Positions 52,946 to 64,000 of a stretch of 64,000 nucleotides of DNA are shown here, piece by piece. Position 1 is the stretch's first letter, and every line of letters begins with the position of its first letter. The stretch is taken from the NCBI RefSeq assembly GCF_030272615.1, contig NC_081410.1:256603533-256667532 (forward strand), read 5' to 3'. The notes beneath the pieces are model-generated. The model searched no databases and was not told the DNA's origin. It saw nothing but the letters and a program-made list of their open reading frames with translations. The DNA is from Cryptomeria japonica. Taxonomy: Eukaryota > Streptophyta > Pinopsida > Cupressales > Cupressaceae. The position numbers and the translations under genes are program-made.

Positions 52946-54474
52946 TGTTGGAATTATAACAGACAAAGGGAGATTGTTGGCTTTCCAATTACAATGAGAG
53001 ATTGTTGGCATTTCAATAAGGATATTGAGAAGGTTGTTGATGATTATGGATATAACTGATTAAGGATGTTTACTATCTTAATATTATTATTTTGTCATTG
53101 ATGTCAACAAATTGATTTTCTGATTCAGTATGATGTTGCCATATCTTAAGAAGTGTGTTTTTAAGAGAGTAAAGATGTTGGTAAAAGACATAGAAAGAAT
53201 GTGATGAATACGGGGAGGAATAAGTTATTCAATGGGCAACTATTACCGGGTTAGAAAATGATGAGATCATGATGTTTAGATTGTTTTTTGACATCCTACA
53301 TATGCTATTGTTTGTAAGGTTAATACTATACTATGTTACCAAGCAAAGAACCTAGTCAGTAAACCCTAAGGTTATCGCTATCGGTTAATGAAGGCGGAAT
53401 GTCTACCGAGTGAAGTTTAGTATTTACCGAGTTGCAACCGAGTAATAACTGAATGCATTGAATGAATAAAAGCATTATTTAATGAAGGAAGCTGATGAGC
53501 TGGTTATGATTAAATGATTGTTACAACATGTATGAAGTTTGTTAAGGATCTATGGCAAAGGAAAATCGCAGGAAGATCTACAACACAGATTGAACCGTAA
53601 TACCCTAGCACAAGTTCCAAGAAATGTATGCAAGTTCCAAGGTGGGGTAAAACATTTTCAGATCGAAGGATACATTGAACCTGGTCAAGTTTGAAGATCT
53701 GATGGCTATGATTGATCATGGGAAACATGATCAAGGAGATTAAGCGGTTGGCAAATTATTTATAAATAAGGAACTGTTGATAAACAATGCATGCAGGCAA
53801 GTGTAAGCACAGGGATGCTACATAGTGATTACCAAACACTGAAGCTTGAAGACCTGTTTTAATAACAAAGTATAGAGCCCAACAGATGGACAAGATAAGT
53901 CCTATGACTAAATTGTATTGAGCAAATAAGAATCTGCTTTAGCATTTTAGATGTGAAGTTGCAGATAGATTTTTATTACTGTTATTTTGTAAAGTGACAG
54001 AAAATCTCTTAACCGAGTGGACTTAACAGTCTTATTTGTAAAACCCTCTAGCAAGTTGACATTCTGATTGAGTGTTTGAAATTCTTTGACAAGGTCACTT
54101 CTAACAAGGTGAAGATCCTACCAGATCTGAGGGAAATCCATTAACCGGGTCACATCTAGCAATGTGTTTGTAATCTTTAACATGATTTGCTTTTAACCGA
54201 GCATACTCTAGAAGAGTATATTTCTTAGTGGGTCCGACATCCCACTATGGTTTTTCCCTATTTGGGTTTCCACATTAAATCTGGTGTTATGAGTGTTGTG
54301 ATGTTTATATGCTTATGAGTTTGCATGTTTAGCAGTTTTGGTATATTACTGAAGTATATGTTATCGAGGTTGAATCTGTTGTTTTTATGGAAGATTAAGT
54401 TTGTATGATTCACCCCCCCCCTCTCATCTTGTTAGCTTGGCATCTGTACTAAATATTTAGTATCAGAACTATCA
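52946..54474 (+). repeat. Element E 5' LTR (1529 bp)
   Basis: TGTTGGAATTATAAC...CAGAACTATCA. Aligned with 58729-60281. Confidence 0.95.
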
Positions 54475-54476
54475 AT

Positions 54477-54488
54477 TGATATCAGAGC
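54477..54488 (+). promoter_or_regulatory. Element E primer binding site
   Basis: TGATATCAGAGC, one mismatch from the methionine-tRNA PBS TGGTATCAGAGC, two bases after the LTR. Confidence 0.8.
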
Positions 54489-54539
54489 TTTGGACTCCAG
54501 AAGAAAAGGTTTAAAGGTACTTGAGGAAAAGATCCAAAG

Positions 54540-57500
54540 ATGTATAAGAGGGATGCATCGAAGTTGAACAAGTCAAGTTTCTCTACATGGCAGATTAGGA
54601 TGAAGTTGCACCTATCAGGAGTTGGAGAATATGTTGTATATTATCTAGAGAATGATTTCATCGCACCTAGCACCTATCCATTGACAATGGAAGAGATAAA
54701 GGAAAAGCAAGAACATATTCAAGCAATGATTGAAATAACATCTGCATTGACCGACTCAGAGTTTACTGATCTAGAAGGCTGCAATGGTGCAAAGGCAATG
54801 TGGGACAAGCTCATATCTGTGTATGGCGGTGATGAACATGTTCAAAGAGAAAAAGTGGATAGTCTAAGAGGACAACTTGAATCTATGAGGATGAATGAAG
54901 GTGAGAACATAACTCAGTATAGTACAAGGTTAAAGGAGATTGTCAATCAAATCAAAGGAGCAGGAGGAACCATTGAAGAAAAGGATGTCACAAGTAAGTT
55001 ATTGAGAACCCTTCTACCTGTTTATGCAATCCGAGTCTCTGCAGTCAATGAATTGAGGTTTGTACCCAATATGCCAGTTTCCTTGGATGCTACTATTGGT
55101 AAGCTACATGCATTTGAGTTAAGTAATTTTGATAACAATGGGTCATCGGTAAATAAAGTTGAATCTACATTTAGTTCTTTTCATCTTGACGAATCTGATG
55201 ATTACAATGATAGAATGAGTAAGTACCCTGAAGGGGATCACAGTGGAGCAAGTGAAAGATTTTGTAAGAACATGGAAGAAGTACACAAATTGTATGAGGA
55301 AATCAGAAAGCAAGAAGAGTTTGAAGCACTATTAGCCAGAAGGTTACCGAGAGGCAAAGGTAAGTATAAAGGAAAACTACCTTTGAAATGTTTCAATTGT
55401 GATAAGATAGGACATATGGCTTCTAACTATCCTGACAAAGATTCTGTTGAAAAGAGAGATTACCGAGATGACAGACAGAAAAATAATCATTACAAAGGAC
55501 ACCAAGACTTCAGAAGAAGAGATAAAAAGTCATGCCTAATAGCCAATGAGGAATCTAATGATGATAAATCTGATGAAATTGATACAGAGGAAGTAGTTTA
55601 TGTGGCTATCAAAGATGGATCAGATGAAGAAAGGTATGAAGAAAAAGCCCTAATATCTCACATAAATACTAATGACTTTTGGATCATAGATAGAGGATTC
55701 TCACATCACATGACAGGTGATAAACACAAGTTTGTTATGTTAAAAGATTATGATGGAGGTTATGTAAGATTTGGTAATGATGCACCATGTCCGGTAAAAG
55801 GTAAAGGATCCATAACACTTCTTGACAATGCTAAATGTAATGATGTTTATTGGGTTGAAGGATTGAAATACAATTTGTTGAGTGTAGCACAACTAAACAA
55901 TACAGGATACCGAATAGAATTTCAGAAAGGAATTGTCAAAGTTCATGACAAGCATGGAAAGTTAGCTACTACTGGGACACAAACAAAAGGTAACACATTT
56001 CACCTTGACTCAACTCCGAATAAGTGTCTATATGAAAAGATAGATGATACCTGGTTATGGCATAAAAGGTTTTGTCATGTAAATTTTGATAATTTGATCA
56101 AAATAAGTAAGAAGCACCGAGTAAGAGGTCTACCAAGTCTTGAAAAATCTAAGAATGCTATGTGCCGAGGATGCCAAATGGGAAAGATGACAAGATCAAG
56201 CTTTACAAGTAAGTACTACACTTCTAAGGGAATTTTAGATCTTGTGCACACTAATCTTTGTGGTCCTATGAAAGTTCAGAGTTATTATGGTGATAAATAT
56301 TTCATATTATTTGTAGATGATTATTCAAGGATGATGTTAGTTATGTTTTTTAAAGAAAAATCATAAAATTTTCAAATGTTTAAATGGTACAAGGTAAGAG
56401 TTGAAAATGAAATAGGAAGACAACTAAAATGTCTTAAATCTAATAGAGGAGGTGAGTTCACTTCTGATGAATTTAACTTACTCTACAATGATCATGGTAT
56501 AAAAAGACAAGTCTCTGCACCGAGAACTCCACAACAAAATGGGATAGCTGAGAGAAGAAATAGATCTATTGTGGATTGTTCCAGAACCCTGATGATTGAA
56601 AAGAAAGTGCCACAAACATTTTGGAGAGAAGCAATAAGCACAACAGTTTACACCCTGAATCAAGTTCAACTGAAGAAAGGAACTTTGAAGACACCATATG
56701 AAATCTGGTATGACAAGAAACCTAATGTAAGTTACTTCAAAATCTTTGGAAGTAGATGCTATGTACACAAAGATGACAGAAATGGAAAGTTTGATCAGAA
56801 AAGTGAAGGAACATTTCTTGGTTATTCTTCTAGAAGTAGAGCATTTAAATGTCTAATCAAATCATCTAACAAAATAGTAGACAGTGCAAATGTGAAAATT
56901 GATGAATTTGCAGAAAGAAATGATGAAGGAAACTCTAAAGAACTAGAAGATTATGAAGAATTTGTCTATGTTCAACCGAGAAGTCCTACCGAGAAAGCTG
57001 CTGAAGGAAATGAAGAGAATATCCAGTTACCAAGTGATGAAGAAGATCATACAGAGCCTACCGAGCCTGTATTAGCCAAATATGTCAGAAGTCATCATGC
57101 AGAAAGTCAAATTATAGGAGATAAAGATGATCCAGTGATGACAAGGAACAAACTAAGACAGAACACATGTTTGATATCTGAATTTGAACCAAGAATAATG
57201 AAAGAGGCATTTAACAATGAAGATTGGAAAAATGCCATGATAGAAGAGATTGATCAAATCAAGAAGAATGACACATGGACACTAGTCCGAAGACCGAAGG
57301 ACAAAAATGTAATCGATACAAAGTGGATTTTCATAAACAAGCTGAATGAAAAATGTGAGGTCATTCGAAATAAAGAAAGACTAGTTTGCAAAGGATATGT
57401 TCAAGAAGAGGGAATTGATTATGGTGAGACTTTTGCACCTGTGGCAAGACTTGAAGGAGCAAGAACATTGTTGGCATACGCTGCTGTCAAAAATTTTAAG

Positions 57501-57911
57501 GTATATCAAATGGATGTCAAATTTGCATTTCTGAATGGTATATTAGAAGAAGAAGTTTTTATTACTCAATCCAAGCACATAAAGGAAATCTTGAAGAAAT
57601 TTGGAATGGAGGATTCAAAACCAGTAAGTACTCCTATGACTACCAACTGTAAATTATCAAAGAATGATGAATCTGCATCTCTTGATGAGACACTTTACCG
57701 ATCCATGATTGGAAAGTTGCAATATGTTGTTCACAGTAGACCATATATAGCACATACAATAGGTATAGTTGCAAGATTTTCTACAGATCCCAAGGAAACA
57801 CACATGATAGCAATCAAGAGAATTTTCAGATACTTGAAAGGCACTGAAGATTATGGCTTAGTATATCAGAAAGGAAATGACTTTGATTTAAAAGTTTATA
57901 ATATATGCTAA
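54540..57911 (+). pseudogene. Element E gag-pol, main part (copia type, RT core deleted)
   Basis: A polyprotein starting at ATG 54540. Gag of about 270 codons ends in the knuckle CFNCDKIGHMASNY, where the last Cys is Tyr. The protease active site reads WIIDRGFSHHMTG, Arg in place of Ser of DSG. The pre-integrase zinc region is LWHKRFCHVN ... CRGCQMGK. The integrase core has FVDDYSR, SNRGGEF and [11 protein letters not shown] (an Asn stands where the middle catalytic Asp is usual). An in-frame TAA lies at 56364-56366, within the core. RT begins ([31 protein letters not shown]) but jumps after EEEVF near 57558 to [16 protein letters not shown]. About 200 residues with the catalytic YxDD are thus missing, yet the frame is kept. 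Confidence 0.88.
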
Positions 57912-58368
57912 TTGGGTAGGCAACATTGATGATAGAAAAAGCACAAGTGGAGGAGCTTTCTTTTTAGGAGAAAGACTAGTGAGTTGGCTTAGCAAGAAAC
58001 AAGGATGTGTTTCATAGTCAACAACAGAAGCTAAATATGTTGTTGTAGCAATGAATTGTACCAATATAGCATGGATCAAACAACTATTGGAAGGTATAAA
58101 TGAGAAAGTTGCTGAGCCAATAACTATATTCTGTGACAATACTAGTGCCATTAACATTTCAAAGAATCCTGTTATGCACTCTAAGACAAAGCACATCTCT
58201 ATCAAATATCATTATCTTAGAGAAGAAGTTCAAGAGAAGAAAGTGGTGTTGGATTATGTTAGCACAAAGGAACAAATAGAAAATATCTTCACCAGGCCAT
58301 TGCCAAGGGACACTTTTGAGTATCTCAGAAGAAAGTTAGGGGTCCTACCCCTATCTTTTATTCACTGA
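57912..58368 (+). pseudogene. Element E RNase H and pol C-terminus, after a frameshift
   Basis: The frame shifts near 57900. Peptides DDRKSTSGGAFFLG near 57930, STTEAKY near 58020 after a stop, CDNTSAINISKNPVMHSKTKHI near 58132 and the end GVLPLSFIH are those of copia RNase H, ending at 58366-58368. The catalytic Asp of CDN and the Glu of TEAKY are present. Confidence 0.85.
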
Positions 58369-58728
58369 CTGAGTTCGGTGAAAGCATCAATTCGATGAAT
58401 CTACCAAATATTATGTGTGGATTGATGCTTATTTACACACTTTAGGATGTTTTCTAAAAGTGTGTAGGAAACAAATACAAGGAACAGGAATTACAAACAA
58501 AATGCTTTGATCGAGACTGAGTTGATACATAGCAGCAAGGAATTCACTTCTCAGTGGAAGAAATCATGTTTTAGTTCTTTACTTTTTGGCATTGTTGTTA
58601 AAGGGGGAGAAGACTAATGTATGGGGGAGAAATCTGATGACAGGAGGAGAGCTTTTCAGAATCTCACAGCAATCTGAATCATTTAGGTAAAATCAATTGG
58701 TTTTGCCATCAATGCCAAAGGGGGAGAT
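58369..58728 (+). other. Element E 3' untranslated region and polypurine tract
   Basis: Non-coding. It ends with AATGCCAAAGGGGGAGAT (58711-58728) directly before the 3' LTR, a good polypurine tract. An AAAGGGGGAGAAG copy lies near 58600. Confidence 0.8.
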
Positions 58729-60281
58729 TGTTGGCATTATAACAGACAAAGGGAGATTGTTGGCATTCCAATTACAATGAGAGATTGTTGGCATTTCAAT
58801 AAGGATATTGAGAAGGTTGTTGATGATTATGGATATAACTGATTAAGGATGTTTACTGTCTTAATATTATTATTTTGTCATTGATGTCAAGAAATTGATT
58901 TTTTGATTCAGAATGATGTTGCCATATCTTAAGAAGTATGTTTTGAAGAGAGTAAAGATGTCAGTAAAAGACACAGAAAGAATGTGATGAATACGAGGAG
59001 GAATAAGTTATTCAATGGGCAACTATTACCGAGTTAGACATTGATGAGATCATGATGTTTAGATTGTTTTTTGATATCCTACATATGCTATTGTTTGTAA
59101 GGTTAATACTATACTATGTTACCGAGCAAAGAACCTAGTCGGTAAACCATAAGGAACCTAGTCGGTAAACCCTAAGGTTATCGCTATCGGTTAATGAAGG
59201 CAGAATGTCTACCGAGTGAAGTTTAGTATTTACCGAGTTGCAAATGAGTAATAAATGAATGCATTGAATGAATAAAAGCATTATCTAATGAAGGAAGTTG
59301 ATGAGCTAGTTATGATTAAATGATTGTTACAACATGTATGAAGTTTGTTAAGGATCTATGGTAAAGGAAAATCGGTAGGAAGATCTACAACGTAGATTGA
59401 ACCGCAATACCCTAGCACAAGTTACAAGAAATGTATGCAAGTTCCAAGGCGGGGTCAAACATTTTCAGATCGAAGGATACATTGAACTTGGTCAAGTTTG
59501 AAGATCTGATGGCTATGATTGATCATGGGAAATGTGATCAAGGAGATTAAGCGGTTGGCAAATTGTTTATAAATAAGGAACTATTGATAAACAATGCATG
59601 TGGGCAAATGTAAGCACAGGGATGCTACATAGTGATTACCGAGCACTGAAGCTTGAAGACTTATTTTGATAACAGAGTATAGAGCCTAGCAGATGGACAA
59701 GATAAGTCCTATTACTAAATTGTATTGAGCAAATAAGAATCTGCTTTAGCATTTTAGATGTGAAGTTGCAGATAGATTTTTATTACTGTTATTTTGTAAA
59801 GTGATAGAAAATATCTTAACCAAGTGGACTTAACAATCTTATTTGTAAAACCCTCTAGCAAGGTGACATTCTGATTGAGTGTTTGAAATCCTTTGACAAG
59901 GTCACTTCTAACAAGGTGAAGATCTTAACAGATTTGAGGGAAATCCCTTAACTGGGTCACATCTAGCAATGTGTTTGTAATCTTTAACAGGATTTGCTTT
60001 TAACTGAGCATACTCTAGAAGAGTATATTTCTTAGTGGGTCTGAAATCCCACAGTGGTTTTTCCCTATTTGGGTTTCCACGTTAAATCTGGTGTTACGAG
60101 TGTTGTGATGTTTATATGCTTATGTGTTTGCATGTTTAGCAATTTTGGTATATTACTGAAGTATATGTTACCGAGGTTGAATCTGTTGTTTTTATGGAAG
60201 ATTATGTTTGTATGATTCACCCCCCCCCTCTCATCTTGTTAGCTTGGCATCTGTACTAAGCATTTAGTATCAGAAATATCA
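58729..60281 (+). repeat. Element E 3' LTR (1553 bp)
   Basis: TGTTGGCATTATAAC...CAGAAATATCA. It contains an extra tandem copy of about 22 bp (GGAACCTAGTCGGTAAACC) near 59128-59175, which explains most of the length difference. Confidence 0.95.
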
Positions 60282-60286
60282 AGAGT
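60282..60286. repeat. Target site duplication of element E, right copy
   Basis: AGAGT, identical to 52941-52945. Confidence 0.93.
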
Positions 60287-61480
60287 ATGAGTGTGATGTT
60301 GTGTCATCTCCTAGCATAGGGAGTGGTTCCTATTTGCTTCCACATGGTTGGGTGGTTTGATGCCTTCTTCTATTGGGATGTTCTTCATTGGATGCTCGTG
60401 TGTGGATGTGGATATCTTGTCTTCTCAGCTATGGATTTATACTTGTAGTAGATTGATGTAAATGACTCTTATGGCATATGTATGTAATTGGACTCATGAT
60501 ATAATTGTAATGTAATGGGAACTATCCTCCTTATTGGAGAAGGATATTGTATTCATGTAAATGGTGGTTAGCATTTTAGGAGAATAAATGATGTAACATG
60601 TGACATTGGTTTATTAATGGAAACATATTTATGGATATGCTTATAACCTCATGTAATATTGGAAATGTGATAGATTATCTTGGGATTAGTTTACAATGGT
60701 AGAAATGTATAAGTGATTGGGATTAGGAACATTTGGTATTGGTGTTTTAAAATGAACTTAAAAGGGAGCGTTAATGTATGCTTAGTAGATGGATATATTC
60801 ATGTTATAGAATAGTGAATGATCATGTGTACATGGAAAGAATAAATCATGATAGAGGTAGTATGCAAGTGTGTTATCATGCATATGATGTTATGTTATTT
60901 CTTATGGTTAGTTTAAGTAATGGCATTGAGATACCCTAGGGAATGCTTAGATGTATTGTGATATTTTTGTTTGTGTGATATTTTTTCAAGATTATTTTAG
61001 GATGGTTAAATGTTATTTGGTTAATGGATGTTTATTGCATATGAGTAGTTAATTATAATGATTGCATTAGGAGATATTTTTTAAACAAAATTCTCTTTCC
61101 ACATGTTAGTTAGTGTAAAGTGGAAAAATTGGAGCTTTGCAAATTCGCCACTTTAAAGGGGAAAATCACTAAGCTCAATTTTCACTTGGGGAAACTTTAC
61201 ATTCAAAAGAGGGGTTGAGTCTACTAGATCCAATGCAAGGACTAAATACTAAGTAGATTGGTTGAAATTGGAATGTGGTTGACCCTCTTTTGTAAGTTGA
61301 ATAAGTAAAGTGCTGAAATTGAAGACAAAATAGGCAAAAATAGTGAGCTATAGATTCGGGATTCAATCATGCAATTGGATCTGAGAAGTTTGAGATGATT
61401 CAGAGCTGCTTTGCGAAATTGAGAAAAAGTTGCAAGGACCGTGTGGCCAGACCAGGTCGCCCCCAACTTTGCCCTCTAAA
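60287..61480. other. DNA right of element E, no gene recognised
   Basis: Continues the sequence interrupted by E. It is AT-rich, with no domain or long frame that resembles a gene. It could be the rest of element C's LTR or older flanking repeat. Confidence 0.5.
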
Positions 61481-61499
61481 CTTTCCACGCATCAAAAAG

Positions 61500-62272
61500 G
61501 GTTTTTCTATCTCTACAAATAAAGCTTAATTTGAGAAGTACAACTACGCACTTGCTTCCTACACACAGAAAGAAGCAGAAAGGGGTTGGGAATGGAGGTT
61601 TGCCTAAGTCAAACCTTGGTTTGGAATCAACCTTGAATGAATACTGCAAATAATTCAAATAAATGATGGAAAGGTATACCTTCAGATCTCCAATAGATGA
61701 TGATGATGCTTTGCTTCTTAGATGTAATCACATATGTTGTATGAAATGGCATGAACATGACCAAACCTTAACACACACACATGCTTACAAATGAATGATG
61801 TAATGATGCTCCAATGGATGAATGAAGAGTATGCAACCTTGAAGAATGCTTGATGATGAATGCTTTAACACTTGAACACTTGAATGCTTGAGATCCAATT
61901 CCCCCTTCATGAATCTATATGATAGTGATCTATCAAAATGAGAGGGGAAGACCTCCTTATATACTTGCCCATCGTCAATTGTTTAATTTCCAGACATAGG
62001 CCGACATGGGGGAGTAATTTCTTGCTCACATTTGAGATAGGGCCTAAGGGCCAAAATGGGTCTTGATTAGGGAGGACTAGGGCATGGAACCCTGGTCCTA
62101 CCCCATTTTGAACTAGGATCAAAGGTCTATGTAGGTTGCAAGATGAAAATATGAGGTTTGGTTTCATAGAAGAGGCATAAATAGGTCCCGATCAAGCATG
62201 GGGATGAGACCGATAAGGTGAGGGCCCAAAATGCGATCAAAATTGAAAGGGGTGCAATTTTAGGATGCCTCA
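61500..62272 (-). repeat. Element F 3' LTR (left boundary approximate)
   Basis: The right end is defined by GGATGCCTCA followed by a minus-strand polypurine tract, so the LTR reads TGAGGCATCC from 62272 leftward. A minus-strand TATA-like box (AGTATATAAGG) lies at 61954-61964, similar in place to that of element B. I could not find the left end; 61500 is a guess based on B's dimensions. Confidence 0.55.
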
Positions 62273-62293
62273 TTTAGCCCCCACTTTAGCGGG
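62273..62293 (-). promoter_or_regulatory. Element F polypurine tract
   Basis: The minus strand reads AAAGTGGGGGCTAAA adjacent to TGAGGCATCC. Confidence 0.7.
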
Positions 62294-62734
62294 AGTATGA
62301 GCTTATGCAAATACTCATGGTAAAGTAGAAGAAGAGAAGAGAAAATAAGGAATGCACAGAAAAATTACAAGGAGTATAAGTTATCACTAATTTTGAGGAA
62401 CCAAGCCCCCAATCTTAGGATCTTAACTCACTCAAACATATGCAAGAGCACTCAAAACAAGACAAAAACAAAAAGACAAATAAAGACAAAAAGACAAAGA
62501 AAGTCAAAGACGCACAGGCACATAAGACCCAAACGATAAAGACCAAAAACAAGACCTCAAGTCAACTAGCCGAAGAGACCTTAATATCAAAAATGTCTCA
62601 ACAACTAACATCATTGTTGAAAAATGCCATCTCATGCACATAAGCAATCACATAAAATAAAAAAGCAAGAATCATCCATGAGCTATCAACAACAATGCTA
62701 TGAATTCATGAGAGGAAGGAGAGAGACCATGAAT

Positions 62735-62885
62735 ACACTCTAGATGTGTTTATCTAGGTGATCCATGAGAAGAATGATGAGAGGGAGGGCATGGACTACT
62801 CACCCCTAGATGTTTTCATCTAGGTGATCCATGGGAAAGGACATGGAATACTCTCCCCTAGATGTTTTTATCTAGGTGATCCATG
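62735..62885 (+). repeat. Three-copy repeat with a CCTAGATG hairpin
   Basis: Three units of about 60-65 bp containing CTAGATGTTTTTATCTAGGTGATCC. In the middle copy CCTAGATG-TTTT-CATCTAGG forms a perfect 8-bp stem with a 4-base loop (near 62803-62822). Confidence 0.85.
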
Positions 62886-64000
62886 TGGGGAGGAGAGTAA
62901 GAATAGTCTAGTTGTTTTTAGGTAGTTCTACCCATCCTCATGTGTGTGTGCAAGTGATGTTTGGTTTCAAGTATATATTACCCTATGTAAGAGTCTTTTC
63001 TTTATTTTTTAGTGTGCTTCAATCTGTTTAAGACATGTAATGTAAATGAAAATGCCAAGGGGCGATTGAATGTGTGTAAATGCCAAGTGGAAAAGATACA
63101 TGCCTAGTTTTGAGGCCATCCCATTTAAGACTTTGTTGTTTTTGGTGATGTGTTAACCCCATCTAAGACATATATCAAATGTTGCATCTGGTTTTGAGTG
63201 TGAAGCATCTCGCTCTAAGATTTTTTACTCTGGTTCTGAGAATGAACACCTCGTTTAAGACATGAAAAAATGATATGAAAGAGCATAGTACAATATGGTA
63301 CAAGGGGAGCGAAATGGGTTCCCCCCCCTTAAGATGTCAACATATTTTTATGTTGATGTCTTAAGGAAGCTAGAAATATCCTTCAACACCAAAGAGATAT
63401 CCTTTAGGCAACAATGTCATAAATCCAAGCTAGAGAGAGAATACTCTTCAAGCAAGGATAAGATAGTTAAAAAAGAGATATCTTGCAACAAGTGTAAAGG
63501 GGATCCTTGGATAAGAAGAGAGATTTTCCCAAAAGACATCTACCCCCAAGAGGAGCTATCTTTGAACGGACATAACATATTCTACCAAAAGAAGAGAAGG
63601 AGAACAAGAATTCATACCTTCCTCCCATTTCCAGGTGAAAGAGATTCTTGATGAAGGATGACATACTTTTGACCCAATGTGATGGGTAAGTTTATGATAG
63701 ATATAAATTACCAAGTGAAGAAGAGGTTGTAGCCCAAGACTTACACCTCTTGTATAAGAGAGAATCCTTGAGCAAAAAATAACGTCACATAGGGATGACA
63801 TCCAATCATGAACAAACATCACTCAACAAAGTTAAAGTAGATCCTTAGAGAGAAGGGAGGAGGAGAAATCAATCATTTCCCCCCAAGTGTAAGGACAATG
63901 AGAAGAATTACATAGTCTCCTTAGGAGAGATTAGGTATAAGAAAATGCACAATAAACTTACATGAACAAATATTCGATGTAAGAAAAGACATTAGTATAT

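Larger units (their letters stand above)
52946..60281 (+). mobile_element. Element E: Ty1/copia retrotransposon, defective
   Basis: 7336 bp with LTRs of 1529 and 1553 bp, a perfect 5-bp TSD, a PBS near the methionine-tRNA type, and domain order gag, protease, integrase, RT, RNase H, which defines copia. RT lacks its catalytic middle and there are stops and a frameshift, so it is dead. The LTRs differ at about 11 of the first 250 positions. Confidence 0.96.
62273..64000 (-). mobile_element. Element F internal 3' region, continues beyond the window
   Basis: The inside of a minus-strand LTR element as judged from PPT and LTR orientation. No coding domain is visible in 1.7 kb; it is probably a 3' untranslated region. 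It contains the repeat at 62735-62885. Confidence 0.5.

Noticed and set aside
63295-63651. A 118-codon frame
   Set aside because: Low-complexity Lys-rich sequence in the 3' region of element F, with no recognised family; coding function is not supported.

Overview
This window is plant nuclear DNA made almost entirely of nested LTR retrotransposons. I see no ordinary host gene, no rRNA or tRNA gene and no bacterial-type organisation. The low GC content, very long LTRs, several generations of nested insertions and abundance of Tat/Ogre-like Ty3/gypsy elements suggest a plant with a very large genome. A gymnosperm is my guess, but the sequence does not prove it.

Layout. Element C is the oldest scaffold: a Tat-like Ty3/gypsy element on the + strand whose left end lies outside the window. 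Its decayed protease, RT, RNase H and integrase run from 1 to 5854. Downstream it carries an antisense, intron-containing plant-mobile-domain (PMD) gene, then a PPT at 49305-49320 and the start of its 3' LTR at about 49321. Three elements sit inside C or its presumed LTR. Element A (8179-29931, - strand, chromovirus with a chromodomain, 5-bp TSD GGATG) broke the PMD exon. Element B (11939-24767, - strand, 788-bp LTRs) then inserted into A's RNase H. B is a non-autonomous relative of C that keeps gag, protease and the antisense PMD gene but has lost RT and most of integrase. Element D (31528-48101, + strand, 16,574 bp, TSD GGCTC) inserted beside the start codon of C's PMD gene. Element E (52946-60281, + strand, Ty1/copia, TSD AGAGT, RT core deleted) lies in the DNA right of C's PPT. 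The 3' end of a further minus-strand LTR element, F, occupies about 61.5-64 kb.

LTR comparisons by eye suggest the order A (about 6% divergence in a sampled stretch), E (about 4% in a sample), B (about 2.4%), D (about 22 mismatches in 4993 bp, 0.44%). The nesting itself proves that A is older than B.

Element D is the most interesting object. Its two 4993-bp LTRs each carry a reading frame of about 1049 codons, open in the 3' LTR and stopped at codon 26 in the 5' LTR. A TATA-like box near the LTR's right end would place this frame in U3. Its pol has an archaeal-type RNase H domain between protease and RT, where the related element C has it after RT. The RNase H that normally follows RT has lost catalytic positions. 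Gag and pol share one frame separated by a single TGA, and there is no obvious polypurine tract beside the 3' LTR. The antisense PMD genes of C and B, each with its own TATA box, first exon, intron and PMD exon, are a second unusual system that links an autonomous-type element to its non-autonomous relative.
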